NCBI GenBank assembly: GCA_040500365.1
Contig: CP148031.1
Location: forward strand, 2,356,001-2,420,000
Source of the DNA: Dehalobacter alkaniphilus
Lineage (GTDB): Bacteria > Bacillota > Desulfitobacteriia > Desulfitobacteriales > Syntrophobotulaceae
Direction of reading: 5' to 3'
Length of the DNA stretch: 64,000 nt
How positions within the stretch are numbered: the first letter of the stretch is position 1; each line of letters begins with the position of its first letter. The notes below the pieces were generated by a model. It had not been told where the DNA came from. It did no database searches and saw only the letters and a program-made list of their open reading frames with translations. The position numbers and the translations under genes are program-made. Positions 36,541 through 44,167 of the stretch are shown one piece after another.

Positions 36541-37326
36541 TCACATATCCATTTTATTCTCAAGCAAATAGGCGGAGACACAGAAGAAAACGGCACCCAG
36601 CATCACCTGAATCAAAATTTGAATCAAAAGAAACGTATAGCTTGGCACCCCTGGACTGATCATCGAATTGGCACTAAAGATATCCGTTGTCAGCGTATTT
36701 GTTATGGCACTGTCAGCCCAGGCTAACAGCATAAAGATGATGAAGCTGATCAAACCGCCGAATTTTTTCTCAGCAAGGATACTCTTGCGAATGGATATTG
36801 CGGCATAGATCATTAAAAACAAGCCCACAATCGATACAAACATCATCAACAGACTCACTGTAAAATAGGAAATCAAATTAACCCCTTCCAGATGAACCTG
36901 ATTGACAATCATTGAAAACAGATCACTTCCGACCAAAGCCCGGAGAGGTTCCCCGTAAAATCCCACAAAATTGACCGCAAGCAGCAGCAAGTAGACCAGC
37001 AGAAACAGCAATCCTTCCAATATTGCAGTAATGACCTTGCTCCCAAGGATCTTGTAGCCACTGTTCGGCGTCAGCATAAACATATACCCCGTCTTATGGT
37101 CAAGATCGCGGCTGTACATCATTGTTACATCGATGATATATAGGATAAAAAAGACGCCGAGTATTCCCGTAAAGAATGCCCCCAGAGCAATCATTTGCTC
37201 ATCAGGAGTATGCGTGCCAATTTGTAGTTTGATCAAAATAACCGCATTCAGGATCAGGACGATGGCCATAAAAATGCCCAGGCCCCTCCATTTTCGGATA
37301 AATTCATATTTTATCAGATTAGCCAT
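36541..37326 (-). CDS. ABC transporter permease (ABC-2 type)
   Basis: 261-residue integral membrane protein with six hydrophobic segments: near 17-33, 45-66, 100-125, 150-175, 185-200 and 235-252. It has the ABC-2 permease pattern of single-domain exporters with a GntR/YtrA-type partner operon. Its ATPase (39428-40135) and regulator (40132-40500) lie upstream on the same strand, but IS110 copy 1 (2,125 bp) separates it from them. The ribosome binding site (CGAGGAGG) belongs to the end of the IS repeat. It is no longer next to the operon promoter, so expression may depend on the element. Substrate unknown. Confidence 0.8.
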   Translation of the reverse strand: MANLIKYEFIRKWRGLGIFMAIVLILNAVILIKLQIGTHTPDEQMIALGAFFTGILGVFFILYIIDVTMMYSRDLDHKTGYMFMLTPNSGYKILGSKVITAILEGLLFLLVYLLLLAVNFVGFYGEPLRALVGSDLFSMIVNQVHLEGVNLISYFTVSLLMMFVSIVGLFLMIYAAISIRKSILAEKKFGGLISFIIFMLLAWADSAITNTLTTDIFSANSMISPGVPSYTFLLIQILIQVMLGAVFFCVSAYLLENKMDM

Positions 37327-37487
37327 GGTAAACCTCCTCGTATAATTGATTTAGTTCCACCCCACGAGTCCAAAAAACTAATGGAACGTGGGGTATTTAA
37401 ATGACCATAGAAAACTGGAAATTCAGTTAGTATGGTTAACATCAACAAGATGCGCGCAGGATAACGCATACTCCATGTAGCCATCGT

Positions 37488-37616
37488 GCCTGTGGGCAGT
37501 GTGGACAAGTCAACCCCAAAGCATACTTCAAATTCAACTTGTCCAAAGCCTGTTGGGAAAGCTCTTTTAAGACAGACCCCAAAGTGCTTTTCCACAGGAT
37601 GGCACTGCCCACAGGC
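37488..37616 (+). other. Nested hairpin region in the IS110 leader (possible structured RNA)
   Basis: A perfect 14-bp outer stem (GCCTGTGGGCAGTG 37488-37501 with CACTGCCCACAGGC 37603-37616) encloses two inner stems: TGGACAAGT/ACTTGTCCA (37502-37510, 37537-37545) and GGAAAGC/GCTTTTCC (37556-37562, 37586-37593). The identical structure occurs in copy 2 at 43877-44005. Whether it is RNA or a DNA end structure is not known. Confidence 0.5.
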
Positions 37617-37789
37617 TCAGGATGAGGAATACTTGATTTTGGGAAGGGGGTGCGGGGGAAACCCTTTTTGTTAGAGACTCTTTTGATGACTAACAAATGG
37701 CTTTTCCCCTTTAAAGGAACACACTTTCACTAAAAAGATTCCTCAGATCGTTCTTTAACAAAATAGTATTTAAGTTTGTTGGGATTTCA

Positions 37790-38062
37790 GGCAAAATGGT
37801 ACCGTGAGGTTCGTTCTGGCAAGGCCTTCTCCTCCTTGAGGCTTTGACCTCTTTATTAAGTCTGACTGCCAGCCCACAATTTGAACTTTTAACTCGAAGG
37901 TTGCACAGCTTAAAGGGAATCCCCTCCGATGGTAGCAGATCGGCTGGATCCAAGGTCTTTTTAAGACAAGTGCTGATTCGGCGAGGTTGTTGACCTGTTG
38001 TGGTGCCTGGTCCCAACGTTAATCTTACACATTCTTCGGCTCAGAAAGTGAGGTGATTTTAC
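37790..38062 (+). ncRNA. Candidate bridge RNA region of IS110 copy 1
   Basis: In IS110-group elements the segment just ahead of the transposase encodes the bridge RNA that pairs with target and donor DNA. Here CAAGGCC/GGCTTTG (37820-37826, 37840-37846) forms a 7-bp stem whose 13-base loop starts TTCTCCTCC (37827-37835). That is the complement of a ribosome binding site and equals the sequence at the element's left junction upstream of rdhA. A GACCTGTTG string follows near 38000. RNA limits are not determined; the call is inference from family knowledge. Confidence 0.4.
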
Positions 38063-39304
38063 TTGAGTTTATTTGTCGGTATTGATGTGAGTTCCAGTGA
38101 TTTTAAAGTGCGAATCTTAGATGAGCGGGGTAATGAACCGGTAAAAAAACTGCGGGCTTTGAATGATCAGCCTGGTTGTGAGCAAGTTACCCGATATCTC
38201 TCTGAAGCCTGCGCTAAAGAGAATGAGGACCGGCTGGTTATTGGTTTAGAGGCCACTTCCGTGTACAGTTGGCCGTTACAAATGTTCTTGGCGGAAGACC
38301 CTTGTTTAGCACCTTTACAGCCCCAAATCTATTCCTTTAACCCCAAGGTCGTTGCTAATTTCAAGAAAGCTTATGTGGACCTTCCGAAGAACGACTGGAT
38401 TGATGCCTGGGTCATTGCCGAACGTTTACGCTTCGGCCGGCTCCCAGAAGGCTCTCAGGTTGATTTCCGCTACTTACCATTACAGCGCCTCACTCGCTTT
38501 CGTTGTCATATGATTGAGATGATCTCCAGAGAGAAGAACTATTTTCTCACGAACTTGTTCTTGAAGTTTAGCACGCTTGCCCAAGGTACGGTTTTTAGCA
38601 ACACTTTCGGCGCTACTTCTGAATCCTTGACACTTGAGTTTTTTTCTCCAGAAGAGGTTGCGGCTCGACCGCTTGATGAACTGATTGATTTCCTCATGGA
38701 GAAAGGAAAAAGTCATTTCGAGGATCCAGAAGCCAAAGCCAGAGAGTTGAAGGAAGCCGCCCGCAAGGCCCATCGACTACGTGGAAGCCTATTGCAACCC
38801 ATTAACCTTATCCTGGCCACGAGCATCGAAACCATCCACACTTTAGAGAAGCAGGTAAAGAAAATCGATAAGGCGATCGAAGCAGAAATCAGGCATTTCT
38901 CTAATACGCTCATTACCGTTCCCGGTATTGGCCCAGTGCTTTCAGCTGGTATTATTGCTGAGATTGGAGACATCCGTCGTTTTCCAAATGAAGGAGCCTT
39001 AGCAAAGTTTATTGGGTTAACCTGGCGTTCTCACCAGTCAGGTGATTTTACAGCCGATGACACACCCTTAACCCGAACCGGCAACACCTACTTGCGCAGT
39101 TATATCATCCAGGCTGCTAATTTAGTACGCCAAAAGGAACCGGAGTACAAAGCCTTCTACCAACGTAAATTCTCGGAAAGTAAGACTCACCATCATCGCC
39201 GTGCTCTAGTGCTTACTGCACGTAAACTCGTCCGTATGGTTGATGCTCTGCTACGCAGCAACCAAATCTATATGCCACATGGCAATAGGGGGAATGCAAA
39301 CTAA
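38063..39304 (+). CDS. IS110-family transposase (DEDD recombinase), copy 1
   Basis: 413-residue recombinase. The N-terminal RuvC-like DEDD domain shows FVGIDVSSSDFKVRI (first Asp), LVIGLEATSVYSWPL (Glu) and PKNDWIDAWVIAERL (two Asp). A coiled region lies near 225-290. The C-terminal Transposase_20 domain has ITVPGIGPVLSAGIIAEIG, RRFPNEGALAKFIGLTW, and HQSGDF, whose serine is the expected catalytic nucleophile. The N-terminus follows GTGAGGTGATTTTAC and starts with a TTG or, less likely, an internal codon. The protein is identical to that of copy 2, so both elements are probably active or recent. Confidence 0.93.
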   Translation: MSLFVGIDVSSSDFKVRILDERGNEPVKKLRALNDQPGCEQVTRYLSEACAKENEDRLVIGLEATSVYSWPLQMFLAEDPCLAPLQPQIYSFNPKVVANFKKAYVDLPKNDWIDAWVIAERLRFGRLPEGSQVDFRYLPLQRLTRFRCHMIEMISREKNYFLTNLFLKFSTLAQGTVFSNTFGATSESLTLEFFSPEEVAARPLDELIDFLMEKGKSHFEDPEAKARELKEAARKAHRLRGSLLQPINLILATSIETIHTLEKQVKKIDKAIEAEIRHFSNTLITVPGIGPVLSAGIIAEIGDIRRFPNEGALAKFIGLTWRSHQSGDFTADDTPLTRTGNTYLRSYIIQAANLVRQKEPEYKAFYQRKFSESKTHHHRRALVLTARKLVRMVDALLRSNQIYMPHGNRGNAN

Positions 39305-39427
39305 GCATGAACTACGATAATTGAAATCCCATTTTTGTAACTTTTTCCCATATCTTTTTGGGAATGAGATGGTTTCTTATTGTCTTTTTTACCCACTGAT
39401 TATTAACTTACTGAAAAATTGACTCGC

Positions 39428-40135
39428 TTAGGGTCTTGACATATTACCGAAGGACTTATACAGTGCCTCAATCGAGCAGGATTTCTCCAGTCTGAATTTT
39501 TCCGCATCACCAGCCAGGACGACCGTTCCGCGATCCAGGAAAATTACTTCATCCAGAATCGTTTCCAATTCACTGACCAGATGGCTCGAAATAATCACTG
39601 CACAGTCATCGCGGAAAGCACCCATAATCATCTTTACAATTTTTTCCCTGGAAATCGGGTCAATCCCATTCAGCGGTTCGTCCAGAAGATAAAGCCTGGC
39701 CTTCCGGGCCATCGTTACGGCCAGTTTGAGCCTGGCTTTCATGCCCGTGGATAAACTGCTGACTTTCATATTTTCCTGTAATTCCATGAACGTTAAATAT
39801 TCCAGTGCTTTATTTCGATCAAAGTCCTCATACATGTCTGTGTAAAAACTGAGGATCCCGTCAATTTTCATCCAGCCGAACAGAAAATCATCCGTTGGCA
39901 TAAAAGCCGTGAGTTTTTTGGTTTCTGCCCCGATGGGATAACCCATAACCGTCATTCTGCCGGAAGTTGGCTTAAAAAGGCCTGCGGCAATCTTGAAAAA
40001 TGTAGTTTTTCCACTGCCGTTAGGACCGAGCAGTCCGTATACTTTGCCCTCTTCAATCTTCAGATCCAGGTCGTGCAGTGCCTTGTTCCGGAAAAATCCT
40101 TTGCTGACATTTTCAGCAATCAATACAGATGTCAT
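39428..40135 (-). CDS. ABC transporter ATP-binding protein with IS-derived C-terminus
   Basis: 235 residues. Walker A GLLGPNGSGKTTFFKIAAGL (38-57), a Q-loop-like region, signature VSSLSTGMKARLKLAV, Walker B RLYLLDEPLNGIDP, and the switch His in ISSHLVSE. It partners with the permease at 36541. The start overlaps the gntR stop by four bases. The last nine residues (KSFGNMSRP) and the stop codon are encoded inside IS110 copy 1, so the native C-terminus was replaced by the insertion. All catalytic motifs remain, so activity may be kept. Confidence 0.9.
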   Translation of the reverse strand: MTSVLIAENVSKGFFRNKALHDLDLKIEEGKVYGLLGPNGSGKTTFFKIAAGLFKPTSGRMTVMGYPIGAETKKLTAFMPTDDFLFGWMKIDGILSFYTDMYEDFDRNKALEYLTFMELQENMKVSSLSTGMKARLKLAVTMARKARLYLLDEPLNGIDPISREKIVKMIMGAFRDDCAVIISSHLVSELETILDEVIFLDRGTVVLAGDAEKFRLEKSCSIEALYKSFGNMSRP

Positions 40136-40500
40136 TGAACAGCCTCCTTATCCAGCCTGCTTTTTATCAGCTCGATCATGTCGTTAAAATTAAATCCCAA
40201 TTCCATCATTCCTTCAATAAAGTTTCTGACGATATCCTCTGCCATTTCTTTTTTCATAATCTCCACCTTTTCCTCCGATTCTGTAATAAAAGTTCCTACC
40301 CCTCGTTTGGTAAAGGTCACTCCTTCCCGTTCCAGTTCATTGAAGACCCTTACCATGGTATTGGGATTCACCTTCAGGTTTTGGGCATACTCCCTTGATG
40401 ACAGCAGTTTTTCGCCTAAATTCATTTTTCCTAGAATTATGTCTTTCTTAATCAAATTCATAATCTGAATGTAAATCGGCGCAGTATTATCAAAATTCAT
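40132..40500 (-). CDS. GntR-family regulator, YtrA subfamily
   Basis: 122 residues. The winged helix-turn-helix (about 10-78) shows IYIQIMNLIKKDIILGK, GEKLLSSREYAQNLKVNPNT and FNELEREGVTFTKRGVGTF. The short helical C-terminal tail (about 45 residues) without an effector domain defines the YtrA type, which usually represses its own ABC operon. The gene is first in the operon and overlaps the ATPase gene by four bases. Its promoter contains an 18-bp inverted repeat. Confidence 0.9.
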   Translation of the reverse strand: MNFDNTAPIYIQIMNLIKKDIILGKMNLGEKLLSSREYAQNLKVNPNTMVRVFNELEREGVTFTKRGVGTFITESEEKVEIMKKEMAEDIVRNFIEGMMELGFNFNDMIELIKSRLDKEAVQ

Positions 40501-40510
40501 TGTGTCACCC

Positions 40511-40568
40511 CTTCAACATTGTACTAGTTCACTATGTAAATAGTACACTAGTACAATGTTGAAGTCAA
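40511..40568 (-). promoter_or_regulatory. gntR-ABC promoter with 18-bp inverted-repeat operator
   Basis: On the minus strand: TTGACT (40563-40568), 17-base spacer, TACTAT (40540-40545). Perfect 18-bp arms CTTCAACATTGTACTAGT (40511-40528) and ACTAGTACAATGTTGAAG (40547-40564) bracket the -10 box. This is the layout of an autorepressor site, probably for the GntR protein 11 bases downstream. Confidence 0.75.
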
Positions 40569-40763
40569 GTAATAATAAACAAGGACTGGAAAATAATTTT
40601 TCCCGTCCTAACAATCTTCTAAATCGGATTTACCCTTTCCAAAGCAAAGTTTTTGCCCAAACCAGAACCTCCCCAGAACTTCTCGCTACCCATACACGAT
40701 GTGAACACCGGTAAACTTTGTTGATTTACAGCCAGGAGGCATTTAAGCTAAACACAGGAGAAC

Positions 40764-40777
40764 TTAGTAAATACTAA
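40764..40777 (+). promoter_or_regulatory. Candidate dehalobox upstream of rdhK
   Basis: TTAGTAAATACTAA: two 5-bp half sites TTAGT and ACTAA separated by four bases, the spacing and near consensus of the dehalobox bound by CprK-type regulators (TTAAT-N4-ATTAA and variants). It lies about 100 bases ahead of rdhK. The 379-bp gap 40501-40879 also holds the gntR operator and a 12-bp hairpin (40582-40609) of unknown role. No clear -10 box is placed at the ideal distance. Confidence 0.5.
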
Positions 40778-40879
40778 AATATATTTCTTGCCCTCGATCC
40801 AAAATAAGTCTAAGATAATAATAAATAGTTGCTATCTTATTAAAATCTTACTGGAAGACTCTTTCGGAAGGGGATAAAC

Positions 40880-41572
40880 ATGGGAAAAATGATGAATGAT
40901 CATTATATTTTGCCCCAAAATTTTTATCCGATGTTGAAATTTCGCGATTACCTTCATTTGGGAATCATCCGTAATTATCGCAAAGGGGAATCCATCGTCT
41001 TCCCTGGAGAAACCATTGATAGTATCATCTTCGTACTTTCGGGAAAATTGGGTATCAGCTTCATGCATGAGAATGGAAAGCAAAAATTTATGTATCATGC
41101 GGATCCGTACACTTTCATAGATGAAGCCCTTGGCATATTTACAAGCTCTTATGTTCATGTTGTTTCGGAGGAAGATAGCAGCGTCTGTTTTTTTGAAAAA
41201 TTTCAATTTCTTATGATCCTTCATGAGAACAAAGAATTGCTTTTAGAATTTATTACGTGTTTTTCATCCAAACGTTGTTATTTCATGCATGAGGCTAGTG
41301 AGGCGGTTCTTTATAAGCCATCCGTCAGGATTTTACGATTTTTTTATTTACTCTGCAATACACAAGGGAAACTGGTTGATAATGTTTATGAAATCAATGT
41401 GAAAATATCTCAAAGGGCGATTTCCGAAATAACAGGGGTTCATTTTATAACGGTCAATAAAATTTTAAGATATCTAAAAAAAGAAAATATTTTAAATAAA
41501 ACAAGGAGTAAGATTATTATTTATGACTTCCCACAACTAAAAGTTTTGATTGAGGATTGGATGAATCATTAA
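40880..41572 (+). CDS. rdhK: CRP/FNR-family regulator of reductive dehalogenase genes (RdhK/CprK type)
   Basis: 230 residues. An N-terminal cyclic-nucleotide-binding-like beta roll (about 25-115, KGESIVFPGETIDSIIFVLSGKLGI) leads to a long dimer helix and a C-terminal winged helix (about 172-206, ISQRAISEITGVHFITVNKILRYL). CprK relatives bind halogenated aromatics in the roll and activate rdh genes. Cysteines at 103, 127, 133 and 159 could allow the redox control described for CprK, but the pairing cannot be judged here. The ATG follows GGAAGGGG. Codon use is more A/T-rich than in the neighbouring housekeeping genes. It is followed by its own terminator and rdhB. Confidence 0.85.
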   Translation: MGKMMNDHYILPQNFYPMLKFRDYLHLGIIRNYRKGESIVFPGETIDSIIFVLSGKLGISFMHENGKQKFMYHADPYTFIDEALGIFTSSYVHVVSEEDSSVCFFEKFQFLMILHENKELLLEFITCFSSKRCYFMHEASEAVLYKPSVRILRFFYLLCNTQGKLVDNVYEINVKISQRAISEITGVHFITVNKILRYLKKENILNKTRSKIIIYDFPQLKVLIEDWMNH

Positions 41573-41574
41573 AT

Positions 41575-41600
41575 ACCGCCGAAAGGCGGTTTATTTTTTT
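41575..41600 (+). terminator. Terminator of rdhK
   Basis: ACCGCC-GAAA-GGCGGT (41575-41590) followed by TTATTTTTTT. A strong intrinsic terminator directly after the rdhK stop; rdhB must have its own promoter. Confidence 0.88.
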
Positions 41601-41663
41601 CTTCATCAAAAATGCAAAAAAAGTTCCACCTAATACGCAATGTAATCCGGGACTTATAACCGA

Positions 41664-41695
41664 TATTGTAATAACCAATACAATAATCTTATAAA
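41664..41695 (+). promoter_or_regulatory. Candidate rdhB promoter with 22-bp dyad
   Basis: TATTGTA (41664-41670) and TACAATA (41679-41685) form a 22-bp dyad of CRP/FNR operator length. It overlaps a possible promoter TTGTAA (41666-41671), 18 bases, TATAAA (41690-41695). The arms differ from the dehalobox consensus, so the binding protein is uncertain. Confidence 0.4.
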
Positions 41696-41723
41696 ACACG
41701 CAGCAAAATTTAAGGAGGTGAGA

Positions 41724-42035
41724 ATGATGAGTACATTCTTAATTTTTTTAGCGGGGATTCTTTTTTTGGCCGGTATCCTATTTATCAAGCCACGTGCCAA
41801 AAAAGAGAAAAATTGGCAGACCGCGCTGGTTTGGGCATTATATGTAATTTGGTTTTTAATCACATGCATGGGGATTTCATTTGTTTACATTAATGCCAGC
41901 GTAGGACATGTCAAGGCAACAAGCACAGCGATTTTCCTGTTCGGAGGAATTTCAGTGGTATTGGCCGTTGTGCTGGCCCGCATATTAGGTTTTATCGGCA
42001 TAAAAAGCAAGGCAAAAGAGTCAATTCAGGCTTAA
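41724..42035 (+). CDS. rdhB: Reductive dehalogenase membrane anchor protein RdhB
   Basis: 103 residues with three hydrophobic segments (about 3-20, 30-52 and 65-90). It has the RdhB layout: a charged cytoplasmic loop after the first helix, an aromatic-rich second helix, then IFLFGGISVVLAVVLARIL and a basic tail. RdhB proteins tether RdhA to the outer face of the membrane. AAGGAGG precedes two adjacent ATG codons (41724 and 41727). IS110 copy 2 begins at the very next base after the TAA stop and separates it from rdhA, so the native B-A operon (the cprBA order) is split. Confidence 0.85.
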   Translation: MMSTFLIFLAGILFLAGILFIKPRAKKEKNWQTALVWALYVIWFLITCMGISFVYINASVGHVKATSTAIFLFGGISVVLAVVLARILGFIGIKSKAKESIQA

Positions 42036-44160
42036 AAGTCCTTCGGTAATATGTCAAGACCCTAAGCGAGTCAATTTTTCAGTAAGTTAATAATCAGTGG
42101 GTAAAAAAGACAATAAGAAACCATCTCATTCCCAAAAAGATATGGGAAAAAGTTACAAAAATGGGATTTCAATTATCGTAGTTCATGCTTAGTTTGCATT
42201 CCCCCTATTGCCATGTGGCATATAGATTTGGTTGCTGCGTAGCAGAGCATCAACCATACGGACGAGTTTACGTGCAGTAAGCACTAGAGCACGGCGATGA
42301 TGGTGAGTCTTACTTTCCGAGAATTTACGTTGGTAGAAGGCTTTGTACTCCGGTTCCTTTTGGCGTACTAAATTAGCAGCCTGGATGATATAACTGCGCA
42401 AGTAGGTGTTGCCGGTTCGGGTTAAGGGTGTGTCATCGGCTGTAAAATCACCTGACTGGTGAGAACGCCAGGTTAACCCAATAAACTTTGCTAAGGCTCC
42501 TTCATTTGGAAAACGACGGATGTCTCCAATCTCAGCAATAATACCAGCTGAAAGCACTGGGCCAATACCGGGAACGGTAATGAGCGTATTAGAGAAATGC
42601 CTGATTTCTGCTTCGATCGCCTTATCGATTTTCTTTACCTGCTTCTCTAAAGTGTGGATGGTTTCGATGCTCGTGGCCAGGATAAGGTTAATGGGTTGCA
42701 ATAGGCTTCCACGTAGTCGATGGGCCTTGCGGGCGGCTTCCTTCAACTCTCTGGCTTTGGCTTCTGGATCCTCGAAATGACTTTTTCCTTTCTCCATGAG
42801 GAAATCAATCAGTTCATCAAGCGGTCGAGCCGCAACCTCTTCTGGAGAAAAAAACTCAAGTGTCAAGGATTCAGAAGTAGCGCCGAAAGTGTTGCTAAAA
42901 ACCGTACCTTGGGCAAGCGTGCTAAACTTCAAGAACAAGTTCGTGAGAAAATAGTTCTTCTCTCTGGAGATCATCTCAATCATATGACAACGAAAGCGAG
43001 TGAGGCGCTGTAATGGTAAGTAGCGGAAATCAACCTGAGAGCCTTCTGGGAGCCGGCCGAAGCGTAAACGTTCGGCAATGACCCAGGCATCAATCCAGTC
43101 GTTCTTCGGAAGGTCCACATAAGCTTTCTTGAAATTAGCAACGACCTTGGGGTTAAAGGAATAGATTTGGGGCTGTAAAGGTGCTAAACAAGGGTCTTCC
43201 GCCAAGAACATTTGTAACGGCCAACTGTACACGGAAGTGGCCTCTAAACCAATAACCAGCCGGTCCTCATTCTCTTTAGCGCAGGCTTCAGAGAGATATC
43301 GGGTAACTTGCTCACAACCAGGCTGATCATTCAAAGCCCGCAGTTTTTTTACCGGTTCATTACCCCGCTCATCTAAGATTCGCACTTTAAAATCACTGGA
43401 ACTCACATCAATACCGACAAATAAACTCAAGTAAAATCACCTCACTTTCTGAGCCGAAGAATGTGTAAGATTAACGTTGGGACCAGGCACCACAACAGGT
43501 CAACAACCTCGCCGAATCAGCACTTGTCTTAAAAAGACCTTGGATCCAGCCGATCTGCTACCATCGGAGGGGATTCCCTTTAAGCTGTGCAACCTTCGAG
43601 TTAAAAGTTCAAATTGTGGGCTGGCAGTCAGACTTAATAAAGAGGTCAAAGCCTCAAGGAGGAGAAGGCCTTGCCAGAACGAACCTCACGGTACCATTTT
43701 GCCTGAAATCCCAACAAACTTAAATACTATTTTGTTAAAGAACGATCTGAGGAATCTTTTTAGTGAAAGTGTGTTCCTTTAAAAGGGAAAAGCCATTTGT
43801 TAGTCATCAAAAGAGTCTCTAACAAAAAGGGTTTCCCCCGCACCCCCTTCCCAAAATCAAGTATTCCTCATCCTGAGCCTGTGGGCAGTGCCATCCTGTG
43901 GAAAAGCACTTTGGGGTCTGTCTTAAAAGAGCTTTCCCAACAGGCTTTGGACAAGTTGAATTTGAAGTATGCTTTGGGGTTGACTTGTCCACACTGCCCA
44001 CAGGCACGATGGCTACATGGAGTATGCGTTATCCTGCGCGCATCTTGTTGATGTTAACCATACTAACTGAATTTCCAGTTTTCTATGGTCATTTAAATAC
44101 CCCACGTTCCATTAGTTTTTTGGACTCGTGGGGTGGAACTAAATCAATTATACGAGGAGG
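42036..44160 (-). mobile_element. IS110-family element, copy 2
   Basis: Inverted copy of 37333-39457, also 2,125 bp. It starts immediately after the rdhB stop and ends with CGAGGAGG, eight bases before the rdhA ATG, so that the element end is the rdhA ribosome binding site. The nested hairpins lie at 43877-44005 and the presumed bridge RNA region at 43431-43703. Near the rdhA-proximal end ACCCCACG (about 44098) pairs with CGTGGGGT (about 44126), another hairpin present in both copies. The transposase points away from rdhA. Confidence 0.9.
42189..43430 (-). CDS. IS110-family transposase (DEDD recombinase), copy 2
   Basis: 413 residues, identical in sequence to the transposase of copy 1, with the same DEDD and Transposase_20 motifs. 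It lies on the strand opposite to the surrounding rdh genes. Confidence 0.93.
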   Translation of the reverse strand: MSLFVGIDVSSSDFKVRILDERGNEPVKKLRALNDQPGCEQVTRYLSEACAKENEDRLVIGLEATSVYSWPLQMFLAEDPCLAPLQPQIYSFNPKVVANFKKAYVDLPKNDWIDAWVIAERLRFGRLPEGSQVDFRYLPLQRLTRFRCHMIEMISREKNYFLTNLFLKFSTLAQGTVFSNTFGATSESLTLEFFSPEEVAARPLDELIDFLMEKGKSHFEDPEAKARELKEAARKAHRLRGSLLQPINLILATSIETIHTLEKQVKKIDKAIEAEIRHFSNTLITVPGIGPVLSAGIIAEIGDIRRFPNEGALAKFIGLTWRSHQSGDFTADDTPLTRTGNTYLRSYIIQAANLVRQKEPEYKAFYQRKFSESKTHHHRRALVLTARKLVRMVDALLRSNQIYMPHGNRGNAN

Positions 44161-44167
44161 AGAACTG

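Larger units (their letters stand above)
37333..39457 (+). mobile_element. IS110-family element, copy 1
   Basis: A 2,125-bp sequence repeated in inverted orientation at 42036-44160. Boundaries are set by where the two copies diverge: CCTCCTCG at 37333 and AAGGACTT ending at 39457. I found one difference between the copies, a C/T at 37709. There is no target duplication, as expected for IS110. It holds a 730-bp leader without credible genes, then the transposase, then a 153-bp right end. It sits between an ABC ATPase gene and its permease gene. The left end is the permease ribosome binding site; the right end encodes the last nine ATPase residues. Confidence 0.9.

Noticed and set aside
36348..36596. 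82-codon minus-strand frame after the ABC permease
   Set aside because: It overlaps the permease 3' end, contains the strong terminator hairpin and has no ribosome binding site.
37711..38016. 101-codon minus-strand frame in the IS110 leader (and its mirror at 43477-43782)
   Set aside because: It lies opposite the presumed bridge RNA, has no ribosome binding site and no recognisable domain.
40582..40609. 12-bp hairpin upstream of the gntR promoter
   Set aside because: One mismatch, no T tract on either strand and no gene ending there; noted but not called a terminator.
43898..44167. An open frame inside the IS that runs in phase into rdhA, giving a 550-residue protein
   Set aside because: The extra 90 residues are IS end sequence, lack a ribosome binding site of their own and would bury the Tat signal; the ATG at 44168 has a well-placed AGGAGG.
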